This document shows, piece after piece, positions 8,184-17,583 of a stretch of DNA of 64,000 nucleotides. The notes under the pieces were generated by a model. It did not search any database, had not been told where the DNA came from, and saw only the letters and a list, made by a program, of their open reading frames with translations. A program made the position numbers and the translations under genes. The stretch's first letter is position 1; each line of letters opens with the position of its first letter. Source of the DNA: Thermohalobaculum sp965263335 (lineage in GTDB: Bacteria; Pseudomonadota; Alphaproteobacteria; Rhodobacterales; Rhodobacteraceae); assembly GCA_965263335.1 (NCBI GenBank), contig CBDHHE010000001.1, positions 1,054,001 to 1,118,000 of the forward strand. Direction: 5' to 3'.

Positions 8184-8807
8184 ATGGCCGACGATAAAAA
8201 GTTCCTGAAACAGGCCTACGACTTGCCGGACATCGAAGCGACCAAGAGTTTCTATGACGACTGGGCTGCCAGCTATGACGCAGAGGTGTCGGCGAACGGC
8301 TACGCGACGCCGGGAAGATGTGCCGCCGCGCTGGCCAGTGCGGCAACAGATCAGAGCCTCCCAATTCTCGACGTGGGCTGCGGAACCGGTTTGTCAGGAG
8401 TGGCCATGAAGGCCGCGGGATTCAACGCAATTGACGGCACGGACCTCTCACCAGAAATGCTGTCACGCGCCGGCGACAGGGGGGTGTATCGTGCCCTCTT
8501 TGCAGGCGATCTCTCCAATCCTTTGCCTGTCGAACCGGGCGCCTACGCCCACGCAGCAGCTGTGGGCGTGATCAACCCCGGCCACGCCCCACCGGAGACG
8601 ATGACAAGCATCCTCGACGTGCTCCCGGTTGGAGGCTGTTTGGTGTTTTCCCTGAACGACCATGCGCTCTCGGATCCGGCTTTTCCCGCGATGGTTGACG
8701 ATATCGTCGCGAGCGGTGCTGCGCGCATGATCTTCCGAGAGCACGGCGCCCATCTGCCAGGCACCGGCTTAGAATCGACGGTGTTCGTACTTCGCAGGGC
8801 GGGGTGA
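8184..8807 (+). CDS. SAM-dependent class I methyltransferase (tandem copy 1)
   Basis: The 207-residue protein has the class I methyltransferase motif I in LDVGCGTGLSG (about residues 52-62), the acidic loop DGTDLSPEML and a late-strand GCLVFSLNDHA. It starts with YDLPDIEATKSFYDDWAASYDAE, a layout seen in small Methyltransferase-11/25 proteins of unknown acceptor. It is the first of two neighbouring paralogues of identical length that share the ends GTGLESTVFV and GTGLMSTVYV, so they arose by tandem duplication. The acceptor substrate is unknown. Confidence 0.85.
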   Translation: MADDKKFLKQAYDLPDIEATKSFYDDWAASYDAEVSANGYATPGRCAAALASAATDQSLPILDVGCGTGLSGVAMKAAGFNAIDGTDLSPEMLSRAGDRGVYRALFAGDLSNPLPVEPGAYAHAAAVGVINPGHAPPETMTSILDVLPVGGCLVFSLNDHALSDPAFPAMVDDIVASGAARMIFREHGAHLPGTGLESTVFVLRRAG

Positions 8808-9427
8808 GTCGCATGGTCGGGTTGGACGGGGCCTACGATCTGGAAGACACCGAGGCAGCGCGGGCACACTATGATGCCTGGGCGGAGACCTATGACGCAG
8901 AACTCAAGGCAGCAGGCTATGTGACACCCGAGCGGTGCGCGACCGCGCTGGCCTCATTCGCAGAGGAGCCCGAGGCACCGGTGCTTGAACTTGGCTGCGG
9001 TACTGGGCTGGGCGGCGTCGCCCTCCGGGCGGCAGGGTTCACCTGCATCGATGGCTTCGACATTTCAGAAGAGATGCTTGCGGTGGCGCGCACGCGCACC
9101 GGGATATACCGGAAGATCGGAAAACTCGATCTCTCCGGTCCATTCGACTCCATCGAACCGGACAGCTACGGGAACGCCGCCGCAATCGGCGTGCTGAACC
9201 CGGCCTACATGCCACCCACCGTATTGGACGAAGTGCTGGCCCGTCTTCGCCCGGACGGTTGTTTCGTCTACTCACTGAACGATCACTCCGCTGCGGATCG
9301 CAGCTTCGACGCCCGGCTGGGTGACTTAATCGAGTATCGCGGCGCTGAGCTCGTCTTCAAGGAGCACGGCGAGCATCTGCCCGGTACCGGCCTGATGAGT
9401 ACAGTTTACGTGGTGCGCAAAATTTAA
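8804..9427 (+). CDS. SAM-dependent class I methyltransferase (tandem copy 2)
   Basis: Paralogue of the preceding gene, 207 residues if the GTG at 8804 is used, overlapping its stop by 4 bases. The ATG at 8813, with GGGG about 9 bases upstream, is an alternative start. Motif I reads LELGCGTGLGG, with DGFDISEEML as the acidic loop. The two copies keep the same order of motifs but differ at many positions, so the duplication is not recent. The overlap indicates coupled translation and perhaps a heterodimer. The stop abuts that of the convergent phytoene-synthase-like gene with no spacer. Confidence 0.85.
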   Translation: MSRMVGLDGAYDLEDTEAARAHYDAWAETYDAELKAAGYVTPERCATALASFAEEPEAPVLELGCGTGLGGVALRAAGFTCIDGFDISEEMLAVARTRTGIYRKIGKLDLSGPFDSIEPDSYGNAAAIGVLNPAYMPPTVLDEVLARLRPDGCFVYSLNDHSAADRSFDARLGDLIEYRGAELVFKEHGEHLPGTGLMSTVYVVRKI

Positions 9428-10252
9428 CTACCAGCGCCCGGAAAGAGCCCGCCACAACAGGGTAAGCGGCCGCCGAATGCCCGGATCATCTGACGCGGCG
9501 CCAGCGAAGCTGAAATCCGCACGGATTGCATGAGCTAGGATGCGATCGGTGCGCCAAGCGGCAAGAAAAACCGGCAGCGCACGTTTATGCGCCTCAGATC
9601 TTTTTGCGCGCACCGCTGCAAGTTCTTCGATGCCGCGACGCGCCATGCGCCCGACCATGGCCCGCGCACCCTCGGTCGTCGTGCCCCGCGTCAACGCTGT
9701 ACGATCTTCTGCGCCAAGACCAGGAAGGAAAAACTTCGCCCCTGAAGTTGCCAGCGGCAAGGCCGTCCTGATCGCGAACCCGACAGCAAACGACGAACCG
9801 ACCCGCCTTGCGAGAGCAACGCTTGGTTCGTGCGCAGAGGTCAGCAGTTTTGCTGCAACTCCGAGCATCGAGCCGAACCGATCCATCGACCAGGCGTCGA
9901 ACCCAGTTTCATCAGCGAGGCCATCGAGCTCGCGCTCCCGGGCTCGGATCATGGGCTCGACATCCGCGGCCACGAGAACCGTCGCTCTCAGAAGTGTATG
10001 GAAGGGGCCCGCCGTTTCGTGCGCCGGAGCGGGGCCGCCTGCCTCGGCCCGCACGGCCACATCTCGCCACCATTGAAGCCGCATAGCCGCAATCATCGGC
10101 TCACGGCTGGCAACGACTGCACGGCTGAGTTCGATGTCGAAACTGTACAGAGCCATGAGTTGCGACCGGATGGGTTCCGGCGCGAACAGGGCGGATGCGT
10201 AGAGATCGGCATCGTGCGTGCGCACGAACGTCGCAACAGCGGACTCGCCCAT
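9428..10252 (-). CDS. Squalene/phytoene synthase family protein
   Basis: The 274-residue protein resembles the squalene/phytoene synthase family, with MALYSFDIELSRA near the N-terminus and an AMRLQWWRD segment. The aspartate-rich prenyl-diphosphate motifs of true synthases are not evident: the first region reads SFDIELSRA and the second is degenerate. No other carotenoid or hopanoid gene is nearby. It therefore resembles the NDUFAF6 branch linked to respiratory complex I assembly more than a pigment enzyme. It is the last gene of the minus-strand run that includes cimA, 12 bases behind cimA. Confidence 0.7.
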   Translation of the reverse strand: MGESAVATFVRTHDADLYASALFAPEPIRSQLMALYSFDIELSRAVVASREPMIAAMRLQWWRDVAVRAEAGGPAPAHETAGPFHTLLRATVLVAADVEPMIRARERELDGLADETGFDAWSMDRFGSMLGVAAKLLTSAHEPSVALARRVGSSFAVGFAIRTALPLATSGAKFFLPGLGAEDRTALTRGTTTEGARAMVGRMARRGIEELAAVRAKRSEAHKRALPVFLAAWRTDRILAHAIRADFSFAGAASDDPGIRRPLTLLWRALSGRW

Positions 10253-10264
10253 CAGCCGCCCATC

Positions 10265-11896
10265 TCAGTGCATCTTGGCCGGACACGCGTTGGCGCGCAA
10301 CAGACAGGTGAGGATCGCATCTTCGAGGGCCTGAAAGCTTGCATCGACTATGTTGGCGGAAACGCCGACGGTCGAGAAAACACCGCCCAGCGCGTCGGTC
10401 GAGTCGATCAGCACGCGCGTCACCGCCTCGGTCCCACCGTTCAGAATGCGCACCTTGAAGTCCACGAGTTCGAGCGCATCGATGTTGCGTTGATACGGCC
10501 CCAAGTCCTTGAACAGCGCCCGGCTCAGCGCATTGACGGGACCCTGGTCCGAGTGGGTGACCGGGTCGACCGACTCGGACGCCGATATCATGCGCTGCTT
10601 GCCGACATTGACGACCACGATGGCCTCTGAGACCGTCACGCGGTCACCGACCGCATTTTGGCGCCGCTCGACGGAAACCCGGTAGCGCTCGACCTCGAAG
10701 AACCGCGGCAGGAGACCGAGGGTGCGGCGTGCCAGCATCTCGAAGCTCGCACCTGCTGTGTCGTAGGAGAAACCCTGATCCTCCCGCTCCTTCACAAGCG
10801 CCAGCAGCGGTCCCAGGCGTGTGTCATCTTTCGCCACCTCGATCCCCGCCTTGCCCAGCCGATCGACGAGATTGGATCGTCCCGCCTGGTTCGACATCGG
10901 GATGACCCGCGTATTGCCGACCGCCTCCGGGGTAACGTGCTCGTACGTCGTCGGGTCCTTGACGATCGCTGAGGCATGAAGTCCGGCCTTGTGAGCAAAC
11001 GCCGCCGCCCCGACATAGGGCGCGTGCCGATCGGGGACCCGGTTCAGAACCTCGTCCAGCATGTTCGAGACGGCGCGGAGTTTTGGCAGGTCCTCAGGTG
11101 AAATGCCAACCTCGAAGCGATCGCGATAGGCAGGCTTAAGCACCAGAGAGGGGATGATCGACGTGAGATTTGCGTTGCCGCAGCGCTCGCCGAGCCCGTT
11201 CAGTGTTCCTTGGATCTGGCGTGCACCGGCATTGACCGCGGCAAAGGAACCTGCCACCGCCTGCTCAGTGTCATTGTGGGTGTGGATCCCGACATGGTCC
11301 CCGGAAATGTGGGCGCATACCGCTGTGGTGATCTCCGAGATCTCGTCCGGAAGCGTGCCTCCGTTGGTATCGCAAAGCACGACCCAGCGTGCGCCCGCTT
11401 CCATGGCGGCTTCCAAACATGCCAGAGCATAGTCAGGATTGGCCTTGTAACCATCGAAGAAGTGCTCGGCATCGAAGAGCGCCTCGCGCCCGAGCGACAC
11501 CACGTGTCGGATGCTCTCAGAGATGTTCACGCGGTTTTCTTCCAGCGCAATGCCGAGCGCGGTCTCGACATGGAAATCGTGGCTCTTACCGACCAGACAC
11601 ACGGTACCGGTGCCGGCGTTGACCACCTCCGCCAACACTTCGTCATTGGCAGCCGAGCGCCCCGCGCGTTTGGTCATCCCGAACGCCGTGAACCGTGACC
11701 GGGTGGTCGGTGCCTGGACGAAGAAGTCCGAGTCCGTCGGATTCGCTCCCGGCCAGCCGCCTTCGATGTAGTCGATGCCCAAATCGTCGAGAGCATTGGC
11801 GATCTTGATCTTGTCTGCGACAGAGAAGTCGACACCCTGGGTCTGTTGCCCGTCGCGCAGGGTGGTATCGAACAGATAGAGGCGCTCCCGATTCAT
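10265..11896 (-). CDS. cimA: (R)-citramalate synthase
   Basis: The 543-residue protein begins LYLFDTTLRDGQQTQGVDFS, the HMGL-like TIM-barrel opening with the metal-binding Asp, and has GIHTHNDTEQAVAGS carrying the metal-binding His pair. Length and C-terminal LeuA-type dimer/allosteric domain fit citramalate synthase, which joins pyruvate and acetyl-CoA in the threonine-independent route to isoleucine. It overlaps cysS by 4 bases (ATGA), so the two are translationally coupled. The related leuA at 21421 differs in its N-terminal motif (TTMRDGEQSPGAS), supporting the distinction. Confidence 0.93.
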   Translation of the reverse strand: MNRERLYLFDTTLRDGQQTQGVDFSVADKIKIANALDDLGIDYIEGGWPGANPTDSDFFVQAPTTRSRFTAFGMTKRAGRSAANDEVLAEVVNAGTGTVCLVGKSHDFHVETALGIALEENRVNISESIRHVVSLGREALFDAEHFFDGYKANPDYALACLEAAMEAGARWVVLCDTNGGTLPDEISEITTAVCAHISGDHVGIHTHNDTEQAVAGSFAAVNAGARQIQGTLNGLGERCGNANLTSIIPSLVLKPAYRDRFEVGISPEDLPKLRAVSNMLDEVLNRVPDRHAPYVGAAAFAHKAGLHASAIVKDPTTYEHVTPEAVGNTRVIPMSNQAGRSNLVDRLGKAGIEVAKDDTRLGPLLALVKEREDQGFSYDTAGASFEMLARRTLGLLPRFFEVERYRVSVERRQNAVGDRVTVSEAIVVVNVGKQRMISASESVDPVTHSDQGPVNALSRALFKDLGPYQRNIDALELVDFKVRILNGGTEAVTRVLIDSTDALGGVFSTVGVSANIVDASFQALEDAILTCLLRANACPAKMH

Positions 11897-13296
11897 CGAA
11901 GCGCCTCCAGCTTGGCGGGATCAGCGTCGGGTGAGAGCTCCCAAACCGCGCCCTCGGGCGTGTCCTTGATGACGATACCTGCTTGCGCAAAGCCATCACG
12001 GATCGCGTCGGCCCGTGCGAAATCTTTCGCCGTCCGAGCTGCGGCGCGATCGATCAAGAGCGCCTCTATCAGTGCACGCTCTTCTTCGGTTGCGTTGCGT
12101 TCCTCCACCACAGTCCTCTGGACACCCATGAGGACCATTGTCGCAAGCAACCGTTGCCGGTCACCTGAGCGTGCGGCTTCGTGCATGGCGGCGATGGCAC
12201 CCGCTGTGTTCAGATCATCAGTGAGCGCGGCAAGTGCTGCGGGAACGGGATCGGATGGCGTCACGCCCTCGGTTTCCTGTGTCCATTTTCGCAATGTCAC
12301 TCGAGCATCTTCAACGCGCTTTTGCGTCCAATCCAACGGCTGTCTATAGTGGGCCGAGAGCAAAATGAAGCGGATCACCTCCCCTGTCACACCCTGATCC
12401 AGCAGATCACGTACGGTGAAAAAGTTGCCGAGGCTCTTGGACATTTTCTCGCCCTCAACCCGGAGCATTTCATTGTGCATCCACCAATTGGCCATCCGGT
12501 CGGTGCCGTGGGCGCAGCAGCTCTGGGCGAGTTCATTCTCGTGGTGCGGGAAGGCCAGGTCGATCCCGCCAGCGTGGATGTCGAACACCTTGCGCTCCGG
12601 GGGCTCATTGCGCGTCAGGATCGCTTCAGCCATTGCCGAGCACTCAATGTGCCAGCCCGGGCGCCCCCTGCCCCATGGGCTGTCCCATCCGGGTTGTTCC
12701 TCGGTCGAGGGCTTCCAGATCACGAAGTCCATCGGATTCTTCTTGTAGGGCGCGACCTCGACGCGCGCCCCGGCAATCATGTCGTCGACCGAGCGGCCCG
12801 AGAGCCTGCCATAGTCCGAGTAGCTCTCAACGGCGAACAACACATGGCCTTCTGCCTCGTAGGCGTGCCCCTTCTCGATCAACTCACGGGCCATCGAGAC
12901 CATGGGCGCGATGTATTCGGTGCAGCGTGGCTCGAACTCGGGCCTGAGCACACCGATCGCGTCCATGTCATCGTGATACCATCCAATCGTCTCGTTGGTG
13001 ATGCGCCGCGTCGCAGCCTCGAGCGTCTCATCCGCACTCTTGGTCGCCACCGCGCGCGCTATGATCCGGTCGTCAACATCTGTCAGATTGCGCACATGCG
13101 TGACCCGCTCGGCACTGTAGATGTGGCGCAGCAGCCGATAGAGCAGGTCGAACACCACCGCGGGCCGCGCGTTGCCGATGTGGGCCCTGTCATACACGGT
13201 GGGTCCACACTGATACATCCGCACGTTTGCCGGATCGATCGGCGTAAATGTCTCCTTGGACCGGGTGGCGGTGTTATAGAGTTTGATCTCAGTCAT
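11893..13296 (-). CDS. cysS: Cysteinyl-tRNA synthetase
   Basis: The 467-residue class I synthetase shows the zinc and HIGH region MYQCGPTVYDRAHIGNAR, the zinc ligands in WHIECSAMAE, HHENELAQS, and the KMSKS motif in GEKMSKSLGNF. It charges tRNA-Cys in the cytoplasm. The start ATG is preceded by TGAGGA. It sits between gltX (159-base gap) and cimA (4-base overlap), an arrangement common in alphaproteobacteria. Confidence 0.97.
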   Translation of the reverse strand: MTEIKLYNTATRSKETFTPIDPANVRMYQCGPTVYDRAHIGNARPAVVFDLLYRLLRHIYSAERVTHVRNLTDVDDRIIARAVATKSADETLEAATRRITNETIGWYHDDMDAIGVLRPEFEPRCTEYIAPMVSMARELIEKGHAYEAEGHVLFAVESYSDYGRLSGRSVDDMIAGARVEVAPYKKNPMDFVIWKPSTEEQPGWDSPWGRGRPGWHIECSAMAEAILTRNEPPERKVFDIHAGGIDLAFPHHENELAQSCCAHGTDRMANWWMHNEMLRVEGEKMSKSLGNFFTVRDLLDQGVTGEVIRFILLSAHYRQPLDWTQKRVEDARVTLRKWTQETEGVTPSDPVPAALAALTDDLNTAGAIAAMHEAARSGDRQRLLATMVLMGVQRTVVEERNATEEERALIEALLIDRAAARTAKDFARADAIRDGFAQAGIVIKDTPEGAVWELSPDADPAKLEALR

Positions 13297-13455
13297 AGCG
13301 TCCTCACGCGGCGGTCCCGCGACGGGCTCTCAATCTAGGTCACTCAAGGAAACAGGGGCACCCGCCGCAGACATATGTCAGCGGATAATGCAGATCTCGC
13401 AGGTGATCAGCGCGGGTTTCATGGCGCGAAGGTGTGCGCCTCGGGCAGGCCCGAG

Positions 13456-14766
13456 TCAAGGTTTTTGCAAGAGCGGCATGAGTGCCCCCATGTCCGGGCC
13501 ATGGTCCCGCCCGGTCAACGCGCGCCGCAGCGGCTGAAACAAGCCTCGACCCTTCCGCCCCGTCGCGGCCTTCACTTCCTTCGTCCAGGCACCCCAGGTC
13601 TCGGTGTTCCATGGACGCGGTGGCAGAAGGGCAATCGCTTCGTCGACAAATTCGCGATCATCCGGCTCGACTTTCGGGGTCGTGCCATTCTCCAGGAGAT
13701 CGAGCCAGTCCGCGACCTCGTCCAGTCGATCGAGATTGGGGCCGATCGCTGCCCAAAATGGACGCGCCAGATCAGTCGGCATTCCGGCCGCGGCAAGGCG
13801 TTCCCGGACCGCATCAAATGGCAGTGCACGCAGCGTCTTGGCCGAGTGGACCGACAACTCATCCGGATCGAGAGTGGTGGGTGTGCTCCCGAAGCGACCG
13901 AGATCGAAGTCGGAAATGAGATCACCGGGATCGGTGACGACTTCAACGGGGAGCGACGATCCCAGTCGCGCCATCAGGCTCATCAGAGCCATAGGCTCGA
14001 TACCAGCCTCGCGGAGATCTTTGAGTGCAAGGGCGCCGAGGCGCTTGGACAGGGGCTCGCCCCCGGGACCCGTCAGCAGCGAGTGGTGTGCGAAGTCTGG
14101 CAGCCCGGCTCCGAGCGCTTCGAATATCTGGATCTGCGCACCCGAATTGGTGGTGTGATCGGCTCCGCGGACAACATGCGTGATGCCCATCTCGATGTCA
14201 TCGACCACGGATGCCAGCGTGTACAGGAGCTGACCATCGCCCCGGATCAGAACGGGGTCCGAGAGGCTCGCGGCATCTATCGACTGTTCGCCGCGGATGA
14301 GATCGGTGAACCCGACCGCATGATGCTCGAGCAGAAACCGCCAGTGTGGCGCGCGCTCGGCTCTGAGTTTCGCCTTCTCGTCCTCGGAGAGCGTCAGAGC
14401 CGCTCGATCGTAGACCGGCGGGCGTCCCGCAGCACGCTGAGTCTTGCGCTTGAGATCAAGCTCGACCGGTGTTTCGAAACATTCGTAGAGCCTGCCATCC
14501 GTGCGCAGACGGTCGGCGGCATCGTGATAGAGGTCGAGGCGCTGCGACTGGCGTTCTTCACGATCCCAGGTGAGCCCGAGCCACTCGAGATCCCTCCTGA
14601 TTTGATCGACGAACTCTTCCTTTGAGCGCTCTGCATCTGTGTCGTCGATGCGCAGCACAAACCTGCCACCAGCCGCACGTGTGACCAACCAGTTCAGCAC
14701 GGCGGTGCGCAAGTTGCCGACATGTAGATAACCGGTCGGTGACGGGGCGAAACGTGTGACAGTCAT
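13456..14766 (-). CDS. gltX: Glutamyl-tRNA synthetase
   Basis: A 436-residue class I synthetase with RFAPSPTGYLHVGNLRTA as the HIGH region and PLSKRLGALAL as the KMSKS loop. It is shorter than the 470-residue type of E. coli and matches the short form found in many alphaproteobacteria. The start is the ATG at 14766, which overlaps the stop of the preceding gene as ATGA; an in-frame codon four residues earlier is less likely. A separate truncated paralogue, gluQ, lies at 61425. Confidence 0.95.
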   Translation of the reverse strand: MTVTRFAPSPTGYLHVGNLRTAVLNWLVTRAAGGRFVLRIDDTDAERSKEEFVDQIRRDLEWLGLTWDREERQSQRLDLYHDAADRLRTDGRLYECFETPVELDLKRKTQRAAGRPPVYDRAALTLSEDEKAKLRAERAPHWRFLLEHHAVGFTDLIRGEQSIDAASLSDPVLIRGDGQLLYTLASVVDDIEMGITHVVRGADHTTNSGAQIQIFEALGAGLPDFAHHSLLTGPGGEPLSKRLGALALKDLREAGIEPMALMSLMARLGSSLPVEVVTDPGDLISDFDLGRFGSTPTTLDPDELSVHSAKTLRALPFDAVRERLAAAGMPTDLARPFWAAIGPNLDRLDEVADWLDLLENGTTPKVEPDDREFVDEAIALLPPRPWNTETWGAWTKEVKAATGRKGRGLFQPLRRALTGRDHGPDMGALMPLLQKP

Positions 14767-15359
14767 CGCGACATCCATGTGTAGTCGTCGAGCGCTTTGG
14801 GCGCGTGATCCTTGAACGCCTGCAAAACGTCAAGGATCGGCGCATCCACAAAGGGATGCAGCAGCGTTAGACCGGGTCTGTTATGGAAGGTGTTGAGCCA
14901 GATCTCGAATCGCACATCCCAAGACAGTCCTTCGCCCGGCAACTTGCTTTTGAGCAACACGCCCACCCAACGGGATTGACGGCGTTTGACGAGCATCGCC
15001 ATCCCGGTTGGTTCCCAGTAGCGGAAGGCTTCGACCTGTTCCCAGGTGAATTCGAGCCAGGTGTTGAAGCCAAGCGCAATCCCGAAACCCTCGGGACCCA
15101 GTCTGAGCACAGGACCCCGCCTTGAACCACGGCGCACGAAGTACCAGGCGAGCACGCCGAACGCCAGCGTACAGCCTCCCGCGAACACTCGGATCAACGG
15201 CTTTGCGCCTTCGATCTGGGTCTGGTGGATGAGGAACATGACAGCGAGCACCGTGCAGAGCCCGCCTGCCAGAAGCCGTGTGCCCGGCGCAGCATTGAAG
15301 ATGGTCTCTCCCGCCGGGCGCTTCGCCTTGCGCGACTTGACCTTGGGAACTCGTGTCAC
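14763..15359 (-). CDS. Hypothetical two-TM protein, PH-like C-terminal domain (copy B)
   Basis: A 198-residue protein with a basic N-terminus (KVKSRKAKR), two hydrophobic helices (roughly residues 28-45 and 55-72) and a soluble part with LRLGPEGFGI, a Trp-rich WEQVEAFRYWEP and a short C-terminal WMSR. The arrangement of two helices followed by a bPH-like strand pattern resembles membrane proteins of the STM3941/YdbT type. It overlaps its neighbours on both sides by 4 bases, so it belongs to the same operon as nadE and gltX. Function unknown. Confidence 0.7.
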   Translation of the reverse strand: MTRVPKVKSRKAKRPAGETIFNAAPGTRLLAGGLCTVLAVMFLIHQTQIEGAKPLIRVFAGGCTLAFGVLAWYFVRRGSRRGPVLRLGPEGFGIALGFNTWLEFTWEQVEAFRYWEPTGMAMLVKRRQSRWVGVLLKSKLPGEGLSWDVRFEIWLNTFHNRPGLTLLHPFVDAPILDVLQAFKDHAPKALDDYTWMSR

Positions 15360-15910
15360 CGTTCCATCGCCCTATAAGCTTTCAGTTCTTCGACGAGCGT
15401 TGGCAGCGGCGTATCAAATCGCGTGGCCGGAAACGAGAGGCGTCGTGAGCCGATCAACCTGCCAATGAGCGACCAGGCAGAAGCCGGCTCGAACTTCCGA
15501 ACCGCATCAGGATCATAGAGCGTGAGGCGCAGCTGGCCGGTCCCGAAGAACAAGCCGGATCGATACGGCATGTGAGTGCAGGTGACGGCCTTGACTTCAG
15601 ACCACGGCAGAATCGTGTAGGGACGGCTGACGGGGTGCAGGATCAGACCCTCGCGCACCACAACAAGTGACGGATCTTCCCGCAACAGTGCATAGTTCCG
15701 AAGTGTGAACCCTCCGAAAATCACTAAGAGAACGGTGATGTTGAAGAGCGTACCGAAGCCAGATTCCCAGGCGCCGTGCCATGTCGCCGAACCGAGCACC
15801 AGCACGACAACGCCGCCGAAGAGCGCAATCCTAAATGACGCAACCGACCGGTTCGGGTGGTAGATCGCCAACGCGTCTTCCGGTTTGAGATCTAGCTCCG
15901 GTCGCGCCAT
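15356..15910 (-). CDS. Hypothetical two-TM protein, PH-like C-terminal domain (copy A)
   Basis: The 184-residue protein has a soluble start, two hydrophobic helices (about residues 26-42 and 55-70) and a C-terminal part with VVREGLILHPVSRPYTILPW and RLTLYDPDAVRKF. Layout matches the next gene, so the pair may act together as a membrane complex. Its first bases overlap the end of nadE by 19 bases and its end overlaps the next gene by 4, which indicates strict co-translation. I cannot name a function. Confidence 0.7.
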   Translation of the reverse strand: MARPELDLKPEDALAIYHPNRSVASFRIALFGGVVVLVLGSATWHGAWESGFGTLFNITVLLVIFGGFTLRNYALLREDPSLVVVREGLILHPVSRPYTILPWSEVKAVTCTHMPYRSGLFFGTGQLRLTLYDPDAVRKFEPASAWSLIGRLIGSRRLSFPATRFDTPLPTLVEELKAYRAMER

Positions 15911-17583
15911 CGGTTCACAATCGGATAACGCCTGTCGAGCCAGAACGCCCGTTTGGTGAGCTTGACACCTGGGGCCGACTGAAAGCGCTTGTACTCGGAG
16001 ATGTAGAGAAGATGCTGCACGTGCATCACCGTCTCACGGTCGTGACCGGAGGCGATGATCTCCTCGGTCGAGAGCTGATCCTCTACAAGTTGGCGCAGGA
16101 TGTCGTCCAGCACGTCATAGGGCGGCAAGCTGTCCTGATCCGTCTGATCGGGGCGCAGTTCCGCAGACGGGGGCTTTTGCAGGATGTTGAGCGGGATCAC
16201 CTCGCCCTCAGGGCCCTTCATCCACGGGTGATGTTCCGCATTGCGCCAGCGCGCGCACTCGAACACGCGGGTCTTGTAGAGGTCCTTTATGGGATTGTAG
16301 GCACCGTTCATGTCGCCATAGATTGTCGCGTATCCCACTGCCATCTCAGACTTGTTGCCAGTGGTCAGCAGAAGCTCACCGAACTTGTTCGAGAGCGCCA
16401 TGAGATAGAGCCCGCGCAGCCGGCTCTGAATGTTTTCTTCGGCAATGCCCGGCTCGTGCCCATTGAACAAGGGTTCGAGCCCGGCCTCGAGCGACGCCAC
16501 CCCATCGTTGATCGGCAGGGTCTGGCAGGTGACGCCCAACCGGGCGGCCAGATCCTCGGCGTCCTTCAGCGAATGCTCTGACGAGTACTTTGACGGCAAG
16601 CGGATGCAGCGGACGTTCTCGGGCCCAAGCGCATCCACAGCGACCGTTGCGACGATCGCCGAATCGATGCCACCGGACAGGCCGAGCAGAACCTTCGAGA
16701 ACCCAGATTTATGAACGTAGTCCCGCGTCGCCTCAACCATGGCGCGGTAATCGAGCGCCCAGTCTTCCGGCACCGGCGCCAGATCGGCGCGTGAAATCCG
16801 CCAGCCCTCTGAGCTGAGCACGATGTCGACGGTCTCGATCGATGGCTCGAAGAAGGGCATCTGAAACGCAAGCCGACCACCTGGATTGAGCCCGAACGAG
16901 CCCCCGTCGAATACCTGATCGTCCTGACCGCCGATGAGATTCAGATAGAGGAGCGGCATTTTCGTCTCGACGACACGCGCCACCATATGGCCCATCCGGA
17001 TGTCATGCTTGCCACGCTCATAGGGAGAGCCGTTGGGCGCGATCATGACTTCAGCGCCAGCTTCCTCGAGGGTCTCGGCGACATCCGAGAACCAGAGGTC
17101 CTCACATATCGGGAAGCCCACCCGACAGCCGTTTATCTCGACTGGTCCCGGGGCCGGGCCTTCGAGGTAAAGACGCCTCTCGTCGAAGACGCCATAGTTA
17201 GGACGGTGGTGCTTTCGGAAAACTGCGCGGATCGAACCGCCCTGCAGCAAATGGCAGGCGTTGTAGGCTCCAGCATGATCCTGACCCGGCTCGGAGGTCG
17301 AACCGGCCACTGGCGCACCGATCGCCAATGCGGGACCATCGGGCCGCGTGAGATTCGCAAGCTGCATCAAGGCGGCTTCACAATCGCGCAGAAAGGCCGG
17401 ACGCACTGAGAGATCGAGCACCTGATAGCCGGAAAGAAACATCTCGGGCAGCATCACCAGATCGGCACCGGCCGCCTCTCCTGCCGCCAGCGCATCCCGC
17501 GCCATTTCGAGATTGCCATCGATATCTCCGGCGACCGGGTTCCACTGAACCAGGCTCACGCGCAGGCGACCAGGCTCGGCCAT
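15892..17583 (-). CDS. nadE: Glutamine-dependent NAD+ synthetase
   Basis: The 563-residue protein joins an N-terminal nitrilase-like glutaminase (Glu in LPEMFLSGY, Lys in FRKHHRPNYG, Cys in GFPICEDLWF) to a C-terminal ATP-pyrophosphatase with LLGLSGGIDSAIVA. It converts deamido-NAD to NAD using glutamine nitrogen, the last step of NAD synthesis. The ATG at 17583 has GAGGGAGA upstream and begins right at the domain (RVSLVQWNPVAGD). Its start touches the stop of a 90-codon frame upstream. Confidence 0.96.
   Translation of the reverse strand: MAEPGRLRVSLVQWNPVAGDIDGNLEMARDALAAGEAAGADLVMLPEMFLSGYQVLDLSVRPAFLRDCEAALMQLANLTRPDGPALAIGAPVAGSTSEPGQDHAGAYNACHLLQGGSIRAVFRKHHRPNYGVFDERRLYLEGPAPGPVEINGCRVGFPICEDLWFSDVAETLEEAGAEVMIAPNGSPYERGKHDIRMGHMVARVVETKMPLLYLNLIGGQDDQVFDGGSFGLNPGGRLAFQMPFFEPSIETVDIVLSSEGWRISRADLAPVPEDWALDYRAMVEATRDYVHKSGFSKVLLGLSGGIDSAIVATVAVDALGPENVRCIRLPSKYSSEHSLKDAEDLAARLGVTCQTLPINDGVASLEAGLEPLFNGHEPGIAEENIQSRLRGLYLMALSNKFGELLLTTGNKSEMAVGYATIYGDMNGAYNPIKDLYKTRVFECARWRNAEHHPWMKGPEGEVIPLNILQKPPSAELRPDQTDQDSLPPYDVLDDILRQLVEDQLSTEEIIASGHDRETVMHVQHLLYISEYKRFQSAPGVKLTKRAFWLDRRYPIVNRWRDRS

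Noticed and set aside
9428..10252. Carotenoid or hopanoid biosynthesis cluster
   Set aside because: No crtI, crtE, hpn or related gene is nearby and the aspartate-rich motifs are poor, so a pigment role is not supported.
12181..14625. Long plus-strand frames opposite cysS and gltX
   Set aside because: Both lie entirely over confident tRNA synthetase genes and show no domain.
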